Below, piece after piece: positions 1 through 9,087 of a stretch of DNA of 64,000 bases. The notes under the pieces are model-generated. The model was not told the origin of the DNA and made no database searches. It worked only from the letters and a program-made list of their open reading frames with translations. This stretch comes from UBA1660 sp964462035 (GTDB lineage Bacteria > Myxococcota_A > Polyangia > Polyangiales > Houyiibacteriaceae), in assembly GCA_964462035.1 (NCBI GenBank), contig CAYXAP010000033.1, positions 20,306 through 84,305 of the forward strand. The letters are read 5' to 3'. A program made the translations under genes and the position numbers. Within the stretch, counting starts at the first letter, position 1; each line of letters starts with the position of its first letter.

Positions 1-203
1 ACCCAGATGGCGTTCACGTCGGGCCGAGCCGGTCGCTGGAAGCGATCGCCCTCGCTCTTGGGCGCGGGGCAGGCGCTCGTCACTCGGACGAAGCTGCGCG
101 GACGCACATAGAGGTGGGCTTCGGCGTTGAGGCTCACGGTGCAGGCGCCGGCGGCCACCAGGCAGGCGAGCGCGAGCGATGCGGAGAGGGCGCGGATGGT
201 CAT
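1..203 (-). CDS. Putative lipoprotein, N-terminal part only (runs off window)
   Basis: Reading leftward from an ATG at 203 there is an open frame to the window edge (about 67 codons). The product begins MTIRALSASLALACLVAAGAC, a basic start followed by a hydrophobic stretch and a Cys in a weak lipobox, so an exported and probably lipid-anchored protein is likely. The remainder visible contains one more Cys and no recognisable domain. It is divergent from the cysteine synthase gene at 285, leaving 81 bp for both promoters. Function unknown. The 3' part is outside the window, so length and family cannot be judged. Confidence 0.6.
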   Translation of the reverse strand, partial: MTIRALSASLALACLVAAGACTVSLNAEAHLYVRPRSFVRVTSACPAPKSEGDRFQRPARPDVNAIW

Positions 204-284
204 CGGACGAACCGATAGCAGGCTCGGACGTGCGTGCCCATCGGAGGGGTGCACGACTCGGCCGGCCGTGTATGCTCGCGCACG

Positions 285-1190
285 ATGACCGAGCGCATCA
301 TGGATGGAGTCCTCGCCCTCGTCGGCCGCACGCCGCTGGTTCGGCTGGCGAACCTCGCCGAAGAGGGAGGCGCCGAGATCGTCGCCAAGCACGAGGCGCT
401 CAACCCCACCGGCAGCGTGAAAGACCGCGCCGCCACGGCCATGATCCTCGCCGCCGAGAAGAAGGGCGAGCTGGGCGAAGGCTCGGTGGTGGTCGAGGCC
501 ACCAGCGGCAACACCGGCATCAGCCTCGCCATGATCTGCGCCGTGCGCGGATACAAGTGCGTGATCGTGATGCCCGAGGACATGAGCCAGGCACGCCGCG
601 ACATCCTCAAGAGCTATGGCGCGGAGGTACTGCTCACGCCGGCCGAGGACGGCATGGCCGGCGCCGTGGAGCGCGCCGAGGAGATGGCCCAGCAGCGCAA
701 CGCGTTCGTGTGCGGCCAGTTCGAGAACCCGGCCAACCCGCAGATCCACGCGGAGACCACCGCCGAGGAGATCTGGGAAGACACCGCCGGCAAGGTGGAC
801 GCCATCGTGGCGGGGGTCGGGACCGGCGGGACGCTGACCGGGATCGGGCGCGTCCTGAAGGAGCGGAACCCGGCCATTCGGATCGTCGCGGTGGAACCGC
901 GGGCGAGCGCGGTGCTCTCGGGCGGCCGGCCAGGCCTCCACGGGATCCAGGGCCTCGGCGCCGGTTTCGTGCCAGAGGTCCTCGATCGTGATCTCATCGA
1001 TCACGTGGTGACCGTGACCGACCTGGCGGCCGATCGAATGACCCGGCGACTCGCTCGTGAAGAGGGCTTGCTCGTCGGTCCGTCGGCGGGAGCCAATGTC
1101 CACGCGGCCCGCGAGGTCGCACGACGAATGGATCCCGAGCAGCGCGTCGTCACCATCCTCTGCGACGGAGGCGAGCGATACTTCTCCTGA
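285..1190 (+). CDS. cysK: Cysteine synthase (O-acetylserine sulfhydrylase)
   Basis: PLP enzyme that makes L-cysteine from O-acetylserine and sulfide in the cytoplasm. The 301-residue product has the family landmarks: NPTGSVKDR with the Schiff-base lysine K46, TSGNTG at 73-78 (substrate carboxylate loop), GTGGTLTG at 179-186 (PLP phosphate loop), PSAG at 266-269 and CDGGERY near the C terminus. Length is normal for CysK/CysM. I chose ATG 285 because it gives the usual short N terminus before VGRTPLVRL. An in-frame ATG at 234 would add 17 residues of non-conserved sequence. CysK and CysM are not separable by eye; CysK is favoured because this is the general form. It stands alone, divergent from a lipoprotein gene and 22 bp before another lipoprotein gene. 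Confidence 0.9.
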   Translation: MTERIMDGVLALVGRTPLVRLANLAEEGGAEIVAKHEALNPTGSVKDRAATAMILAAEKKGELGEGSVVVEATSGNTGISLAMICAVRGYKCVIVMPEDMSQARRDILKSYGAEVLLTPAEDGMAGAVERAEEMAQQRNAFVCGQFENPANPQIHAETTAEEIWEDTAGKVDAIVAGVGTGGTLTGIGRVLKERNPAIRIVAVEPRASAVLSGGRPGLHGIQGLGAGFVPEVLDRDLIDHVVTVTDLAADRMTRRLAREEGLLVGPSAGANVHAAREVARRMDPEQRVVTILCDGGERYFS

Positions 1191-1212
1191 CCCCAGTGAG
1201 GCGCCCATTCTG

Positions 1213-2031
1213 ATGTCTCGTGGGGGGACATGGGCAGTGGCGCTAGGACTCGTGCTCGGATGCGGGAGCGGCCAACCGGTGGAGATGCCGACGGTGGTCG
1301 AGCCCACGTGCGACGACGGCGCGGACTGTGGTCCCGGAGGTCGCTGTCAGATGGTGGACGGAGCGGCGGTCTGTGACTGCGGCAACGGCTACGCTCGCGC
1401 TCAGCCGCACCTCTGCGTCGAGATGACTCAGCGCCGAGGTTGCCTCGGTCCGCGTTGCGAGGGGGTCGAGGGCTGCACCGCGCCGGAGCATTGCTCCGCC
1501 GACCAGGTGTGTGAGCGGCTGAGCGGGCGTTGCCTCACGCGCAGCGAGATCGACGACAGCGTGAACGAGCGCCCGACCGGTACCGCTAGCGCCGGACAAT
1601 TCTGCTACGCGCGAAGCGGCGGCGACGTGCGTGGATGCAACGACCTCGACGAGCGGGATCATTGCGCGCCCGGACTGACCTGCGTGCCGGCGGGCCCCCT
1701 GGGCCACAACGCGATTTGCGGCTATCCGGAGCGTTTGCCCGGTGTTTGTCGGCCGACCTGTCAGCTCGATGCCCCCTTCTGCGAGCTGGGCCTCGGGTGC
1801 ATGTTCGTCCGCGGAAATGGAGGGGTCTGTCTGCCCCTCGGCTTCGTGGATGGGCAATGTGGTGAGGCCCTCTGTCGACCGGGGACCTCGTGCGTGCTCG
1901 GGGGCACCCTCCGCGGGGTCGCTCACGGCGAGTGCGAGATCCCCTGCGAGGCTGGCGACGCCTGCCCGGATGGCACGGGCGAGTGTGGCGCGCCAAACGA
2001 CGATTTCGAGGACGCGACCTTCTGTCAGTGA
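1213..2031 (+). CDS. Cysteine-rich lipoprotein
   Basis: The 272-residue product starts MSRGGTWAVALGLVLGC, a clear lipoprotein signal with lipobox LVLGC (Cys17), so it should be anchored in the outer membrane. The mature part has many cysteines in short EGF/notch-like spacings (for example CDDGADCGPGGRC and CRPGTSC), typical of disulfide-stabilised surface proteins in this phylum. No enzymatic motif is visible. It lies 22 bp after cysK and 48 bp before the outer-membrane barrel gene of the Glt-like operon. In Myxococcus the gltA/B/C cluster is preceded by a lipoprotein gene (gltK), so an association is possible, but homology to GltK is not shown. Start chosen at ATG 1213 because it directly precedes the signal peptide. 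Confidence 0.7.
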   Translation: MSRGGTWAVALGLVLGCGSGQPVEMPTVVEPTCDDGADCGPGGRCQMVDGAAVCDCGNGYARAQPHLCVEMTQRRGCLGPRCEGVEGCTAPEHCSADQVCERLSGRCLTRSEIDDSVNERPTGTASAGQFCYARSGGDVRGCNDLDERDHCAPGLTCVPAGPLGHNAICGYPERLPGVCRPTCQLDAPFCELGLGCMFVRGNGGVCLPLGFVDGQCGEALCRPGTSCVLGGTLRGVAHGECEIPCEAGDACPDGTGECGAPNDDFEDATFCQ

Positions 2032-2079
2032 ACGGTCGTCGTTGACGCGAGGCCCTCTCCCTTGTGAGACTCCGCAGCG

Positions 2080-2748
2080 ATGCCGCGCCCCCTCCTCCTG
2101 GCTCTCGCCCTGTCGATGACGGCGGCGGTGCTCCCCACCGGAACGGCCGAGGCCCAGTGCATCGACGAAGCGATTCGCGACGAGCTCAACGCTCGCCGTC
2201 GCTATCGAGGCGTCCAGGAGCGTCTCTTCCGGAAGTCGCTTCGCCACGAGGTGAGCGTGATGGGCGGCGTGTACTCCGCCGACCTCCTCAGCTCGTGGGC
2301 GCTCGCGCAGGGCGCGTACACGTTCCACGCGAGCGAGGCGATCGGGCTCGAGCTCTCCTTCGCGTACAGCCGGGCGCGGTCCGAGCTCGTTCGCATCATC
2401 GAGAACGATCGGGGCATCGTTCTGTTCGAAGTCGACAACCCGATCTTCGTCTACCAGGGCCACCTGGTCTGGTCGCTCGCCTACGGCAAGGTGCGCTGGT
2501 TCGGCGGCACCATCAGCCGCTTCGACTTCAACATCGCCATCGGCGGTGGCGTCACGGACAACCAGACCTCGCGGGGCCTGACGATCAGCGGCGGCTTCGG
2601 GATGAAGCTCTACTTCGGTCAGTGGTTCGCCATTCGCATGGACGTGCGCGACCAGGTGCTGCAGCAGGAGATCCTCGGCGAGTCGCGGATCGTGAACAAC
2701 ATCTCGGCCACCCTCGGCCTCTCGATCTTCATGCCCTTCACTCCCTGA
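2080..2748 (+). CDS. Outer-membrane beta-barrel protein (myxobacterial type, GltA/GltB-like)
   Basis: A 222-residue exported protein. The signal peptide MPRPLLLALALSMTAAVLPTGTAEA is followed by a helical/charged segment, and then alternating hydrophobic strands ending in the aromatic-containing ATLGLSIFMPFTP, as expected of a small outer-membrane barrel. The segment VYSADLLSSW with AYTFHASEAIGLELSFAYSR resembles the barrel domain common in Myxococcota envelope clusters. It heads the Glt-like operon, 7 bp before the next gene. In M. xanthus the outer-membrane barrels GltA and GltB are encoded immediately before gltC, and the TPR gene here has the same relative position. The assignment to the Glt family is inferred from context and architecture. 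Confidence 0.7.
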   Translation: MPRPLLLALALSMTAAVLPTGTAEAQCIDEAIRDELNARRRYRGVQERLFRKSLRHEVSVMGGVYSADLLSSWALAQGAYTFHASEAIGLELSFAYSRARSELVRIIENDRGIVLFEVDNPIFVYQGHLVWSLAYGKVRWFGGTISRFDFNIAIGGGVTDNQTSRGLTISGGFGMKLYFGQWFAIRMDVRDQVLQQEILGESRIVNNISATLGLSIFMPFTP

Positions 2749-2755
2749 GGATCCC

Positions 2756-3556
2756 ATGAGCCGTTCCTTCACTCGCACTCTCGTGACCGTGATCGCCGGG
2801 CTGCTCCTGGTGGTGCTCCTCAGCGACGTGGCGGACGCCCAGCGCCGTCGTCGCCGGCGTCGCCGCCGACCGGAGCCGCCGCCCACCGAGCAGCCGGCCG
2901 AGACGCCGGACGCGGGAGTGGAGGACGCTGCCGCGGACGGTGGTGAAGGGGAGAACCCCGCCGCGGCCGCGCCGACCGAAGGCGAGGAGGGCGCGGAGGT
3001 GCCTGCCGAGGGGGAGACGCCCGCCGAGACGCCGGCCGAAGAGCCGCCCGCCGAGGAAGAGGTGCCGCTCGACGACCTCTCGCCGCTCCGCTCCGACCTC
3101 GCGACGCTGATGGACGATCTGGTTCAGGTTCGGTCGCGCATCGCCGTGCTCGGGCGACAGCTCTTCGAGACCCAGGTGCGGCTTCGCGTGGAGAACCGCG
3201 CCGGCGACGATCAGATCGTGTCCAGGCTCGTCCTTCGGCTCGACGGTGACCCGGTCCATCGTGGCGACGAGGATCCGGGCGACGAAGGGCGACAACTACA
3301 TCAGGGGTTCGCTGCCCCCGGCCCCCACGAGCTGACGGTCGAGGTGGAGATGCGCTCGCGGGCGGACGAAGAGTACCGCTATCTCACGAGCTCCCGTTTC
3401 CGCTTCCAGGTGGTCCGCGGGAAGCTCACCGAGGTCATCGTGACCCTCGATGACGACTCCGACATCGCCGAGGATTTCGAGGACGACGGCGAGGGCGAAT
3501 ACGACGTGAACGTGCGCGTTCGGGTCGCGACCCGCGAGCTCGGCGACGAGGAGTAG
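2756..3556 (+). CDS. Exported Ala/Pro/Glu-rich protein of the Glt-like operon
   Basis: A 266-residue protein with a signal peptide (TLVTVIAGLLLVVLLSDVADA), then an arginine run of about nine, then a long Pro/Glu/Ala-rich low-complexity stretch (about residues 40-105). A C-terminal domain with beta-type periodicity follows (about 110-266), containing LRVENRAGDDQ, GFAAPGPHELTVEVEM and an acidic patch. Such A/P/E-rich proteins are sometimes misannotated as dihydrolipoamide acetyltransferase because of the flexible linker; there is no lipoyl or catalytic domain here. It is 7 bp after the barrel gene and 99 bp before the first TPR gene, so it is probably a periplasmic partner of the same complex. 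Function otherwise unknown. Confidence 0.65.
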   Translation: MSRSFTRTLVTVIAGLLLVVLLSDVADAQRRRRRRRRRPEPPPTEQPAETPDAGVEDAAADGGEGENPAAAAPTEGEEGAEVPAEGETPAETPAEEPPAEEEVPLDDLSPLRSDLATLMDDLVQVRSRIAVLGRQLFETQVRLRVENRAGDDQIVSRLVLRLDGDPVHRGDEDPGDEGRQLHQGFAAPGPHELTVEVEMRSRADEEYRYLTSSRFRFQVVRGKLTEVIVTLDDDSDIAEDFEDDGEGEYDVNVRVRVATRELGDEE

Positions 3557-3655
3557 GTCATGCGCTGGAACCCTCGCGGTCCAAGCCTCCCATGTGATTG
3601 TTCAAGGAGAACGGTCTTCATGGAATCTCCCCGCGGGGACGGGTAGCATCGGCCA

Positions 3656-5773
3656 GTGCGATCGTCGGACTCACCCTCACCGGCGTGCATGCGAGCTGTG
3701 GCGTGGCTCGCGTGCTTGGTGGTGACGAGCGCGCTGGCGGCCCCCTCGGGGGTGAGCGCTCAGGACGACGCAGCCGAGCCCGAGGGCGTGACCCTCGGTC
3801 GCTACCTCGACGCCCTCGCCAGCCGTCGGCTCATCGCCGACGAGACCGGCAGCGTGGAGCGACTGCGCGCGCTCGTTCGCCAAGGTGAAGAGGCGTACTT
3901 CGAGCAACGCTACGACGACGCCTCGCTGATCCTCTACGAGGTGGCGGAGAGTCCGCGCTTCGCCGACTTCGTGGACCTCGAGGACTTCGCTGGCGCCGAG
4001 GTGCTCCTCGCGGGTGCGCTCGCCGAGCTGGGCTCGCTGCGCTCCGCCGCGCGCTACCTACAGCGCACCCTCTCTCGCGGCACCGAGGACCCCTACTTCG
4101 GTCCGGCCTATCGGCGCTTCGTGGACGTCGCGCTCGAGAGCGGCGACCTGGCGGGCGGCTTGCTCCAGCTCGAGGCCGCGGCCGAAGCGGAGACGCTTCC
4201 CGAGGACGCGAAGAACGAGCTGACCTACCTCCGCGCACGCGCCTCCTACGACGGTGGCCGGTACGACGCGGCGGACGAGCTCTTCACCGAGATCACCCGT
4301 CGCAGCCGCTTCTACGCGAGCGCGCAGTACTACCGAGGCGTCATCGCCGCCAAGCGAGGCGACCTCGACGACGCCGAGGCGCGCTTCTGCAGCATCGCCA
4401 CCACCGAGGACCAGGAGCGCTACACCTTCTACGTCGACGATCGCTTCTTCCGCGTGAAGGACCTCGCCTGGCTCGGCCTCGGCCGAGTCGCCCACGAGGG
4501 GCTCCGCAGCGACGACGCGTTCTACTACTACTTCCAGGTCCCGAACGACTCGGAGCGGGTCGACGAGGCGCTCTTCGAGGCCGCCTACGCGATGTACGAG
4601 GGCGACGACCAGGACACCGCCATCGACCTGCTCGACCAGCTCGAGGCGCGTGCACCGGCGTCCCCCTTCGTCGACGAGGCGATGCTCCTGCGCGGCTACG
4701 TCCATCTCGGCCGCTGTGAGTTCGAGGAGGCGAGCCAGCTCTTCGTTCGCTTTCAGGAGCGCTTCGCGCCGCTGGTCGCGGCGATCGACCGTATCCTCGA
4801 GAGCGAGACTCGCCAGGGCCAGCTCTACGAGGAGCTCCTCGCGGAGGAGAAGCGCCTGGCCCGGCTGCGCCGGGACGCCGACCTCGACGAGGACGCCCGC
4901 AGCGAGGTCGAGCGGGACTCCATTTCGACGCTCCAGGGCTTGCTACTCGCGTTGCTCCGAGTCGACCCCACCTTCTACGAGCTGCACGCCCAGCTGCGGA
5001 TCCTCGACGCCGAATCGGCGCGTGCGGGTCGGCTCTCGGCCGACCTGCGTGGTCTCGCTGCACGGATCCGTGGCGAGGGGCCGGCGCCCGCCGCCGATCG
5101 CGAGGCGTACCAGAGCGAGGTCAGCGAGCTGCGGGTCGAGCTGACCGCTGCCCGTGAAATGCTCGAGGGGCTCATCAGCCAGGTCGACGTCTTGCGCGCC
5201 GGCGGCGCCGAGGCCGGCCAGCTCGCGCCGATCGAAGAAGCCATCCGTGATGGCGCCCGCCGCACGCAGGAGATCGCCCAGCGGCTCCGCCAGGCGGAGC
5301 GAGCGCTCGACCAGGAGCCGGCCATCGAAGCCGAAGGCGACCTGGAGGATCTGCTGCGCGCGGATGCCCGCGAAGCCCGGCAGCTCCCATCGCGGGTGCG
5401 CCAGATGCGCCGCCGCCTCATCGATGCCGCTGGCGAGGTGGCCGTCCGCGGGCTCCGCGAGCTGCGGGCGCGGCTCGGCGGCGAGCTGCGCCGGGCGCGC
5501 ATCGGCCGCATCGACGCGGTCATGGGCAGCAAGCGCCGGATCGAGATCCAGATCGAGAGCCTCGCCGCGGGTCGCTTTCCGCCCGAGCTCATCGACCCGC
5601 TCAAGGTGCAGGGGCTGCTGCGCGACGACGAAGAGTACTGGCCCTTCGAAGGCGAGTACTGGGCCGACGAGTTCGACGAGACCGTCGCGCTCGACGACGG
5701 TGAGGGCGACGACGACGGCGAGGATGCGCCGGCGGAGGACGCGCCCGAGGAAGCGGTGGAGGACGAAGAGTGA
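3656..5773 (+). CDS. Periplasmic TPR/coiled-coil protein, GltC-like
   Basis: A 705-residue exported protein. The signal peptide (MRAVAWLACLVVTSALAAPSGVSAQ) follows either the GTG at 3656 or the ATG at 3689; the ATG gives the cleaner signal. Tetratricopeptide-like helical pairs fill about residues 60-370 (ASYDGGRYDAADELFTEI is one), followed by Arg/Glu-rich coiled coil (about 430-640) and a very acidic tail. In M. xanthus GltC is a TPR protein of similar size that connects outer-membrane and periplasmic Glt proteins. The gene position, between a barrel and the giant TPR protein and overlapping the latter by 4 nt (GTGA), matches. Homology should be confirmed by profile search. Confidence 0.75.
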   Translation: MRSSDSPSPACMRAVAWLACLVVTSALAAPSGVSAQDDAAEPEGVTLGRYLDALASRRLIADETGSVERLRALVRQGEEAYFEQRYDDASLILYEVAESPRFADFVDLEDFAGAEVLLAGALAELGSLRSAARYLQRTLSRGTEDPYFGPAYRRFVDVALESGDLAGGLLQLEAAAEAETLPEDAKNELTYLRARASYDGGRYDAADELFTEITRRSRFYASAQYYRGVIAAKRGDLDDAEARFCSIATTEDQERYTFYVDDRFFRVKDLAWLGLGRVAHEGLRSDDAFYYYFQVPNDSERVDEALFEAAYAMYEGDDQDTAIDLLDQLEARAPASPFVDEAMLLRGYVHLGRCEFEEASQLFVRFQERFAPLVAAIDRILESETRQGQLYEELLAEEKRLARLRRDADLDEDARSEVERDSISTLQGLLLALLRVDPTFYELHAQLRILDAESARAGRLSADLRGLAARIRGEGPAPAADREAYQSEVSELRVELTAAREMLEGLISQVDVLRAGGAEAGQLAPIEEAIRDGARRTQEIAQRLRQAERALDQEPAIEAEGDLEDLLRADAREARQLPSRVRQMRRRLIDAAGEVAVRGLRELRARLGGELRRARIGRIDAVMGSKRRIEIQIESLAAGRFPPELIDPLKVQGLLRDDEEYWPFEGEYWADEFDETVALDDGEGDDDGEDAPAEDAPEEAVEDEE

Positions 5774-8700
5774 GCCTTCGCCGCTGCGCCGTCCTGCTCG
5801 CCCTGCTCGGCATCGCTGCACCCGCCCTCGCGCAGCAGGGGCAGCCCAACGTCTCGCGCTTCCAGGAGCCCGCGGACGAGCGCTCCATCGAAGCGCCCGA
5901 GGACGAAGACGGCGACGAGGACCTCGGCGACGACGACGAGCCCCCAGAGCAGATCGAAGAGCGGCTCTACCTGCGCGAGCGCCCCGACCGGCTGGGCGAT
6001 GCGGCTCGCGACTACCAGAACGAGCGACTCGCCGCGCTGCTCGCCGAGCGTGAGCAGTGGGTGGTCCAGCGGCGGGAGCAGGCCATCGAGCTGCTCGAGG
6101 AGTTCATTCGCAGCGAGCCGGAGACGGCCGCCGAGATGCCCGACGCGTTGATGCGGCTGGCCGAGCTCCAGTGGGAGAAGGCGCGAGCCGACTACCTGGT
6201 GGCCTTCGCGGCCTGGCAGGAGGTCCCGGAGGCCAATCGCGGACCGACCCCGACGCCGGACTACCGGCGCTCGATGGAGCTCTACGACCGGATCCTGACG
6301 AACCACCGGGACTTCGACCGGACCGACCTGGTCCTGTACATGAAGGCCTACGCCCACGTGGAGAAGGGCGAGACCGACACCGCGCTCGCGCTCTACCAGA
6401 AGATCCTCGCCGACCATCCGGAGTCGCGTTTCGTGCCCGACGCGCACTTCGCCCTGGCCGAGTCGCGCTTCTCGGTCGCCGAGTGGCCGGGAGCGCTCGA
6501 GGAGTTCGAGAAGGTGATGGAGCATCGCGAGAGCGAGCTCTTCGACATCTCCCTCTTCAAGAGCGCCTGGGCGCTCTGGCGCATGGGTCGCACCGACGAA
6601 GCCGCGTTGCGCTTCCGGCGGGTGCTGGACCTCGGCCGCGGCCGCGGGGCCATGAGCGCCGCCCAGCGGCGGCGGCTCCGCGAGCTCCAGGACGAGGCCC
6701 TCGACTACCTCATCCAGGTCTTCATCGAGGACGAGAACAACACCGCGGCGGACGTCTTCACCTTCCTCGAGGAGATCGGTGGCGAGCGCTACGCTCACCG
6801 AGTGCTCGTTCGGCTCAGCGACACCTTCATGGGGCAGTCGCGCTTCGAGCGCGCGATCGAGGCCTACGAGCTCCTGCTCGAGATGGACCCGATGGCGCGC
6901 AAGGCGCCCCAGTACCAGCGCGAGATCGCCAGCGCTCAGTCGCAGCTCGGCGAGCCGGCCGCGACGATCGCCGCGATGAGCACGCTGGCGTCGACCTACG
7001 GACCGGGCTCCGCCTGGGCGGTGCAACAGGGCAACCCCGACCGGGTCGAGCGCGAGCAGCGCAAGACCGAGCGGATGATCCGCCGGCAGGCGATGCGGTG
7101 GCACGAGCTCGGTCAGCGCGAGCGGCAGCGCCCCCTGCTCGAGAACGCCGTGTCGCTCTACGAGGTCTACCTCGAACAGTTCGGCGAGATGGACTCGGCC
7201 TACGAGGTCGCATTCTATCGCGGCGAGATCCTCTTCCACCGACTCGAGCGCTTCCGGGAGGCAGGCGATGCGTACCTGTGGGCCGCGAACAAGAAGCGCG
7301 ATGGCCAGTACACCCGCGACGCGCTCTACAACGCCATCGGCGCATTCGAGCGCGTTCGCGAAGCGGAGGTCGCGGAGTGCTCCGGCGGCGGTCGCCCCAG
7401 CGGGAACGCGCCGCCGGCCGAGCCGGAAGCGACCGACGAAGAGGAAGACGATGGCGCCGCTGACGGCGAGGAAGCGTCGGCCCCGCCCTCGACCAACGCC
7501 TGCGAGGGGGAGACCGCGAACGACCGGAAGTTCTCGCGCGCCATCGAGCTCTACGTCGAGCTCTACCCGGACGACCCGGACCTGCCGGAGATCCTCTTCC
7601 GCCAGGGCCGGCTCTACTACGACCGGGGCATCTATGACCCGGCGGTGCGACTCTTCGGTCAGCTGCTCGAGCGCTTTCCGGAGAGCCAGTATGCCGCGCC
7701 AGCGGGTGAGCTCATCCTCGACAGCTTCAACCGAGCGGAGGACTACGCGAACATCGAATCCTGGGCGCGGCGTCTCAAGGCCGCACCGGCCTTCGAAGAC
7801 GACGAGAGCCAGCGCCGGCTGAGCTCGCTCATCCTCATGTCGATGTTCAAGGTCGGCGAGCAGCTCGCGGAGCAGGGCAAGCACGACGAAGCCGCGGTGG
7901 CGTACCTGCGCGCGGCCGAGGAGTTCCCCGAGGACGACCGCGCACCGGAGGCGCTCTTCAACGCGGGGGTGGAGCACCAGGCCGCGGGCGAGCTCGAGGG
8001 CGCGGACGAGGCCTACACCCGCCTGATCGATCGCCACCCGGGCACCGAGATCGGCGCCAAGGGTGCGTGGGCCGGTGCGCAGATGTACGAGTCGATCGCG
8101 CAGTTCAGCGACGCGGCGCGCTTCTACGAGGCCTACGCCCGCAAGTTCCCGCGCGAAGAGAAGGCGGCCGACGCTCACTACAACGCCGTGCTCCTCCGGC
8201 TCACGGCGGGTGACCACGACGAAGCGGTCGAGATCGGCCGCGAGTACGTTCGCGAGTACCCCCGCCGGCCGGAAACGGACGACGTCTACTTCTTCATCGG
8301 TCGCGCGCAGGAAGAGTCCGGCGACCTCCGCGAGGCGGCCGAGACCTACCGCGGCTACGTGCGTCGCTCCCGGAACGACGACCGCAAGGTCGAGGCGCAG
8401 ACGCGCATGGGTCAGGTGCTGATGCGCGCCGGCGACGCGACTGCGGCCGACCGCGCGCTCCAGAGCGCGGTGCGGACGGCGAGCCGGAGTCGGCGGCTGG
8501 ACTCGGGTCGCTACTACGCCGCGCAGGCCCGCTACCTCCAGGGCGAGCGCGTGCTCGAGGAGTACGCCGCGATCGAGATCGCCGGCGACTCGGCGGGCCT
8601 TCGCCGTCGCCTCGAGCAGAAGTCCGAGCTGCTCCGCCGAGCCGCGCTGATCTACGCCGACGTCGTCGAGATGGGCGTGGCGGAATGGGTGTCGGCCAGC

Positions 8701-9087
8701 CTCTTCCAGATCGGCCGGAGCTACGAGCTCTTCGCCGAGGCCATGCGTGCCTTCGAGCTGCCGGAAGGGCTGACCGAGGAAGAGGAGCAGGTCTATCTGG
8801 ACCAGCTCGCGATGTTCATCATCCCGATGGAGGATCGCGCTCTCGAGGCCTTCGAGGGCGGCTACCAGAAGGCCATCGAGCTCCGCATCTTCAACAGCTG
8901 GACCGCCCAGCTCCGCGAAGCGCTCACCCGGCTCAACGACGTCCAGTACCCGCCGCTGCGCGAGACCGGCGGTGACCTCGTCGAGGCGCCGCCGCTGCCC
9001 ATTCCCCAGCCCCTCGACGGGCTGCGGCGCGGTGACGCCGCCGAGTCGGGCGACTCCGGGGACTCCGCCGAGGAGGACGACGAGTGA
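5770..9087 (+). CDS. Large periplasmic TPR protein, GltD/AgmU-like
   Basis: An 1105-residue exported protein with signal peptide MSLRRCAVLLALLGIAAPALA from the GTG at 5770. That start lies inside the stop codon of the previous gene (GTGA overlap), which supports translational coupling. Nearly the whole mature chain is TPR repeats (for example RFEDEAL-type helices around AYEAYARKFPREEKAADAH). They are interrupted near residues 540-575 by a low-complexity acidic insert flanked by cysteines, and the C terminus is acidic. M. xanthus AgmU/GltD is a periplasmic TPR protein of about this size, required for assembly and trafficking of the gliding complex. Same gene order (C-D-E-F-G) here supports orthology. 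It probably acts as a scaffold in the periplasm. Confidence 0.78.
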   Translation: MSLRRCAVLLALLGIAAPALAQQGQPNVSRFQEPADERSIEAPEDEDGDEDLGDDDEPPEQIEERLYLRERPDRLGDAARDYQNERLAALLAEREQWVVQRREQAIELLEEFIRSEPETAAEMPDALMRLAELQWEKARADYLVAFAAWQEVPEANRGPTPTPDYRRSMELYDRILTNHRDFDRTDLVLYMKAYAHVEKGETDTALALYQKILADHPESRFVPDAHFALAESRFSVAEWPGALEEFEKVMEHRESELFDISLFKSAWALWRMGRTDEAALRFRRVLDLGRGRGAMSAAQRRRLRELQDEALDYLIQVFIEDENNTAADVFTFLEEIGGERYAHRVLVRLSDTFMGQSRFERAIEAYELLLEMDPMARKAPQYQREIASAQSQLGEPAATIAAMSTLASTYGPGSAWAVQQGNPDRVEREQRKTERMIRRQAMRWHELGQRERQRPLLENAVSLYEVYLEQFGEMDSAYEVAFYRGEILFHRLERFREAGDAYLWAANKKRDGQYTRDALYNAIGAFERVREAEVAECSGGGRPSGNAPPAEPEATDEEEDDGAADGEEASAPPSTNACEGETANDRKFSRAIELYVELYPDDPDLPEILFRQGRLYYDRGIYDPAVRLFGQLLERFPESQYAAPAGELILDSFNRAEDYANIESWARRLKAAPAFEDDESQRRLSSLILMSMFKVGEQLAEQGKHDEAAVAYLRAAEEFPEDDRAPEALFNAGVEHQAAGELEGADEAYTRLIDRHPGTEIGAKGAWAGAQMYESIAQFSDAARFYEAYARKFPREEKAADAHYNAVLLRLTAGDHDEAVEIGREYVREYPRRPETDDVYFFIGRAQEESGDLREAAETYRGYVRRSRNDDRKVEAQTRMGQVLMRAGDATAADRALQSAVRTASRSRRLDSGRYYAAQARYLQGERVLEEYAAIEIAGDSAGLRRRLEQKSELLRRAALIYADVVEMGVAEWVSASLFQIGRSYELFAEAMRAFELPEGLTEEEEQVYLDQLAMFIIPMEDRALEAFEGGYQKAIELRIFNSWTAQLREALTRLNDVQYPPLRETGGDLVEAPPLPIPQPLDGLRRGDAAESGDSGDSAEEDDE

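Noticed and set aside
179..1231. Long overlapping frames on both strands across cysK
   Set aside because: They are high-GC shadows rich in Arg/Ala/Pro with no domain, while the frame from 285 encodes a complete enzyme.
2756..3556. Dihydrolipoamide acetyltransferase
   Set aside because: Only the Ala/Pro/Glu linker is similar; no lipoyl or catalytic domain is present.
4975..8217. A 1080-codon open frame antisense to the large TPR genes
   Set aside because: Its product has no ordered domains and mirrors the third-position GC of the TPR genes; the sense frame has signal peptides and TPR repeats.
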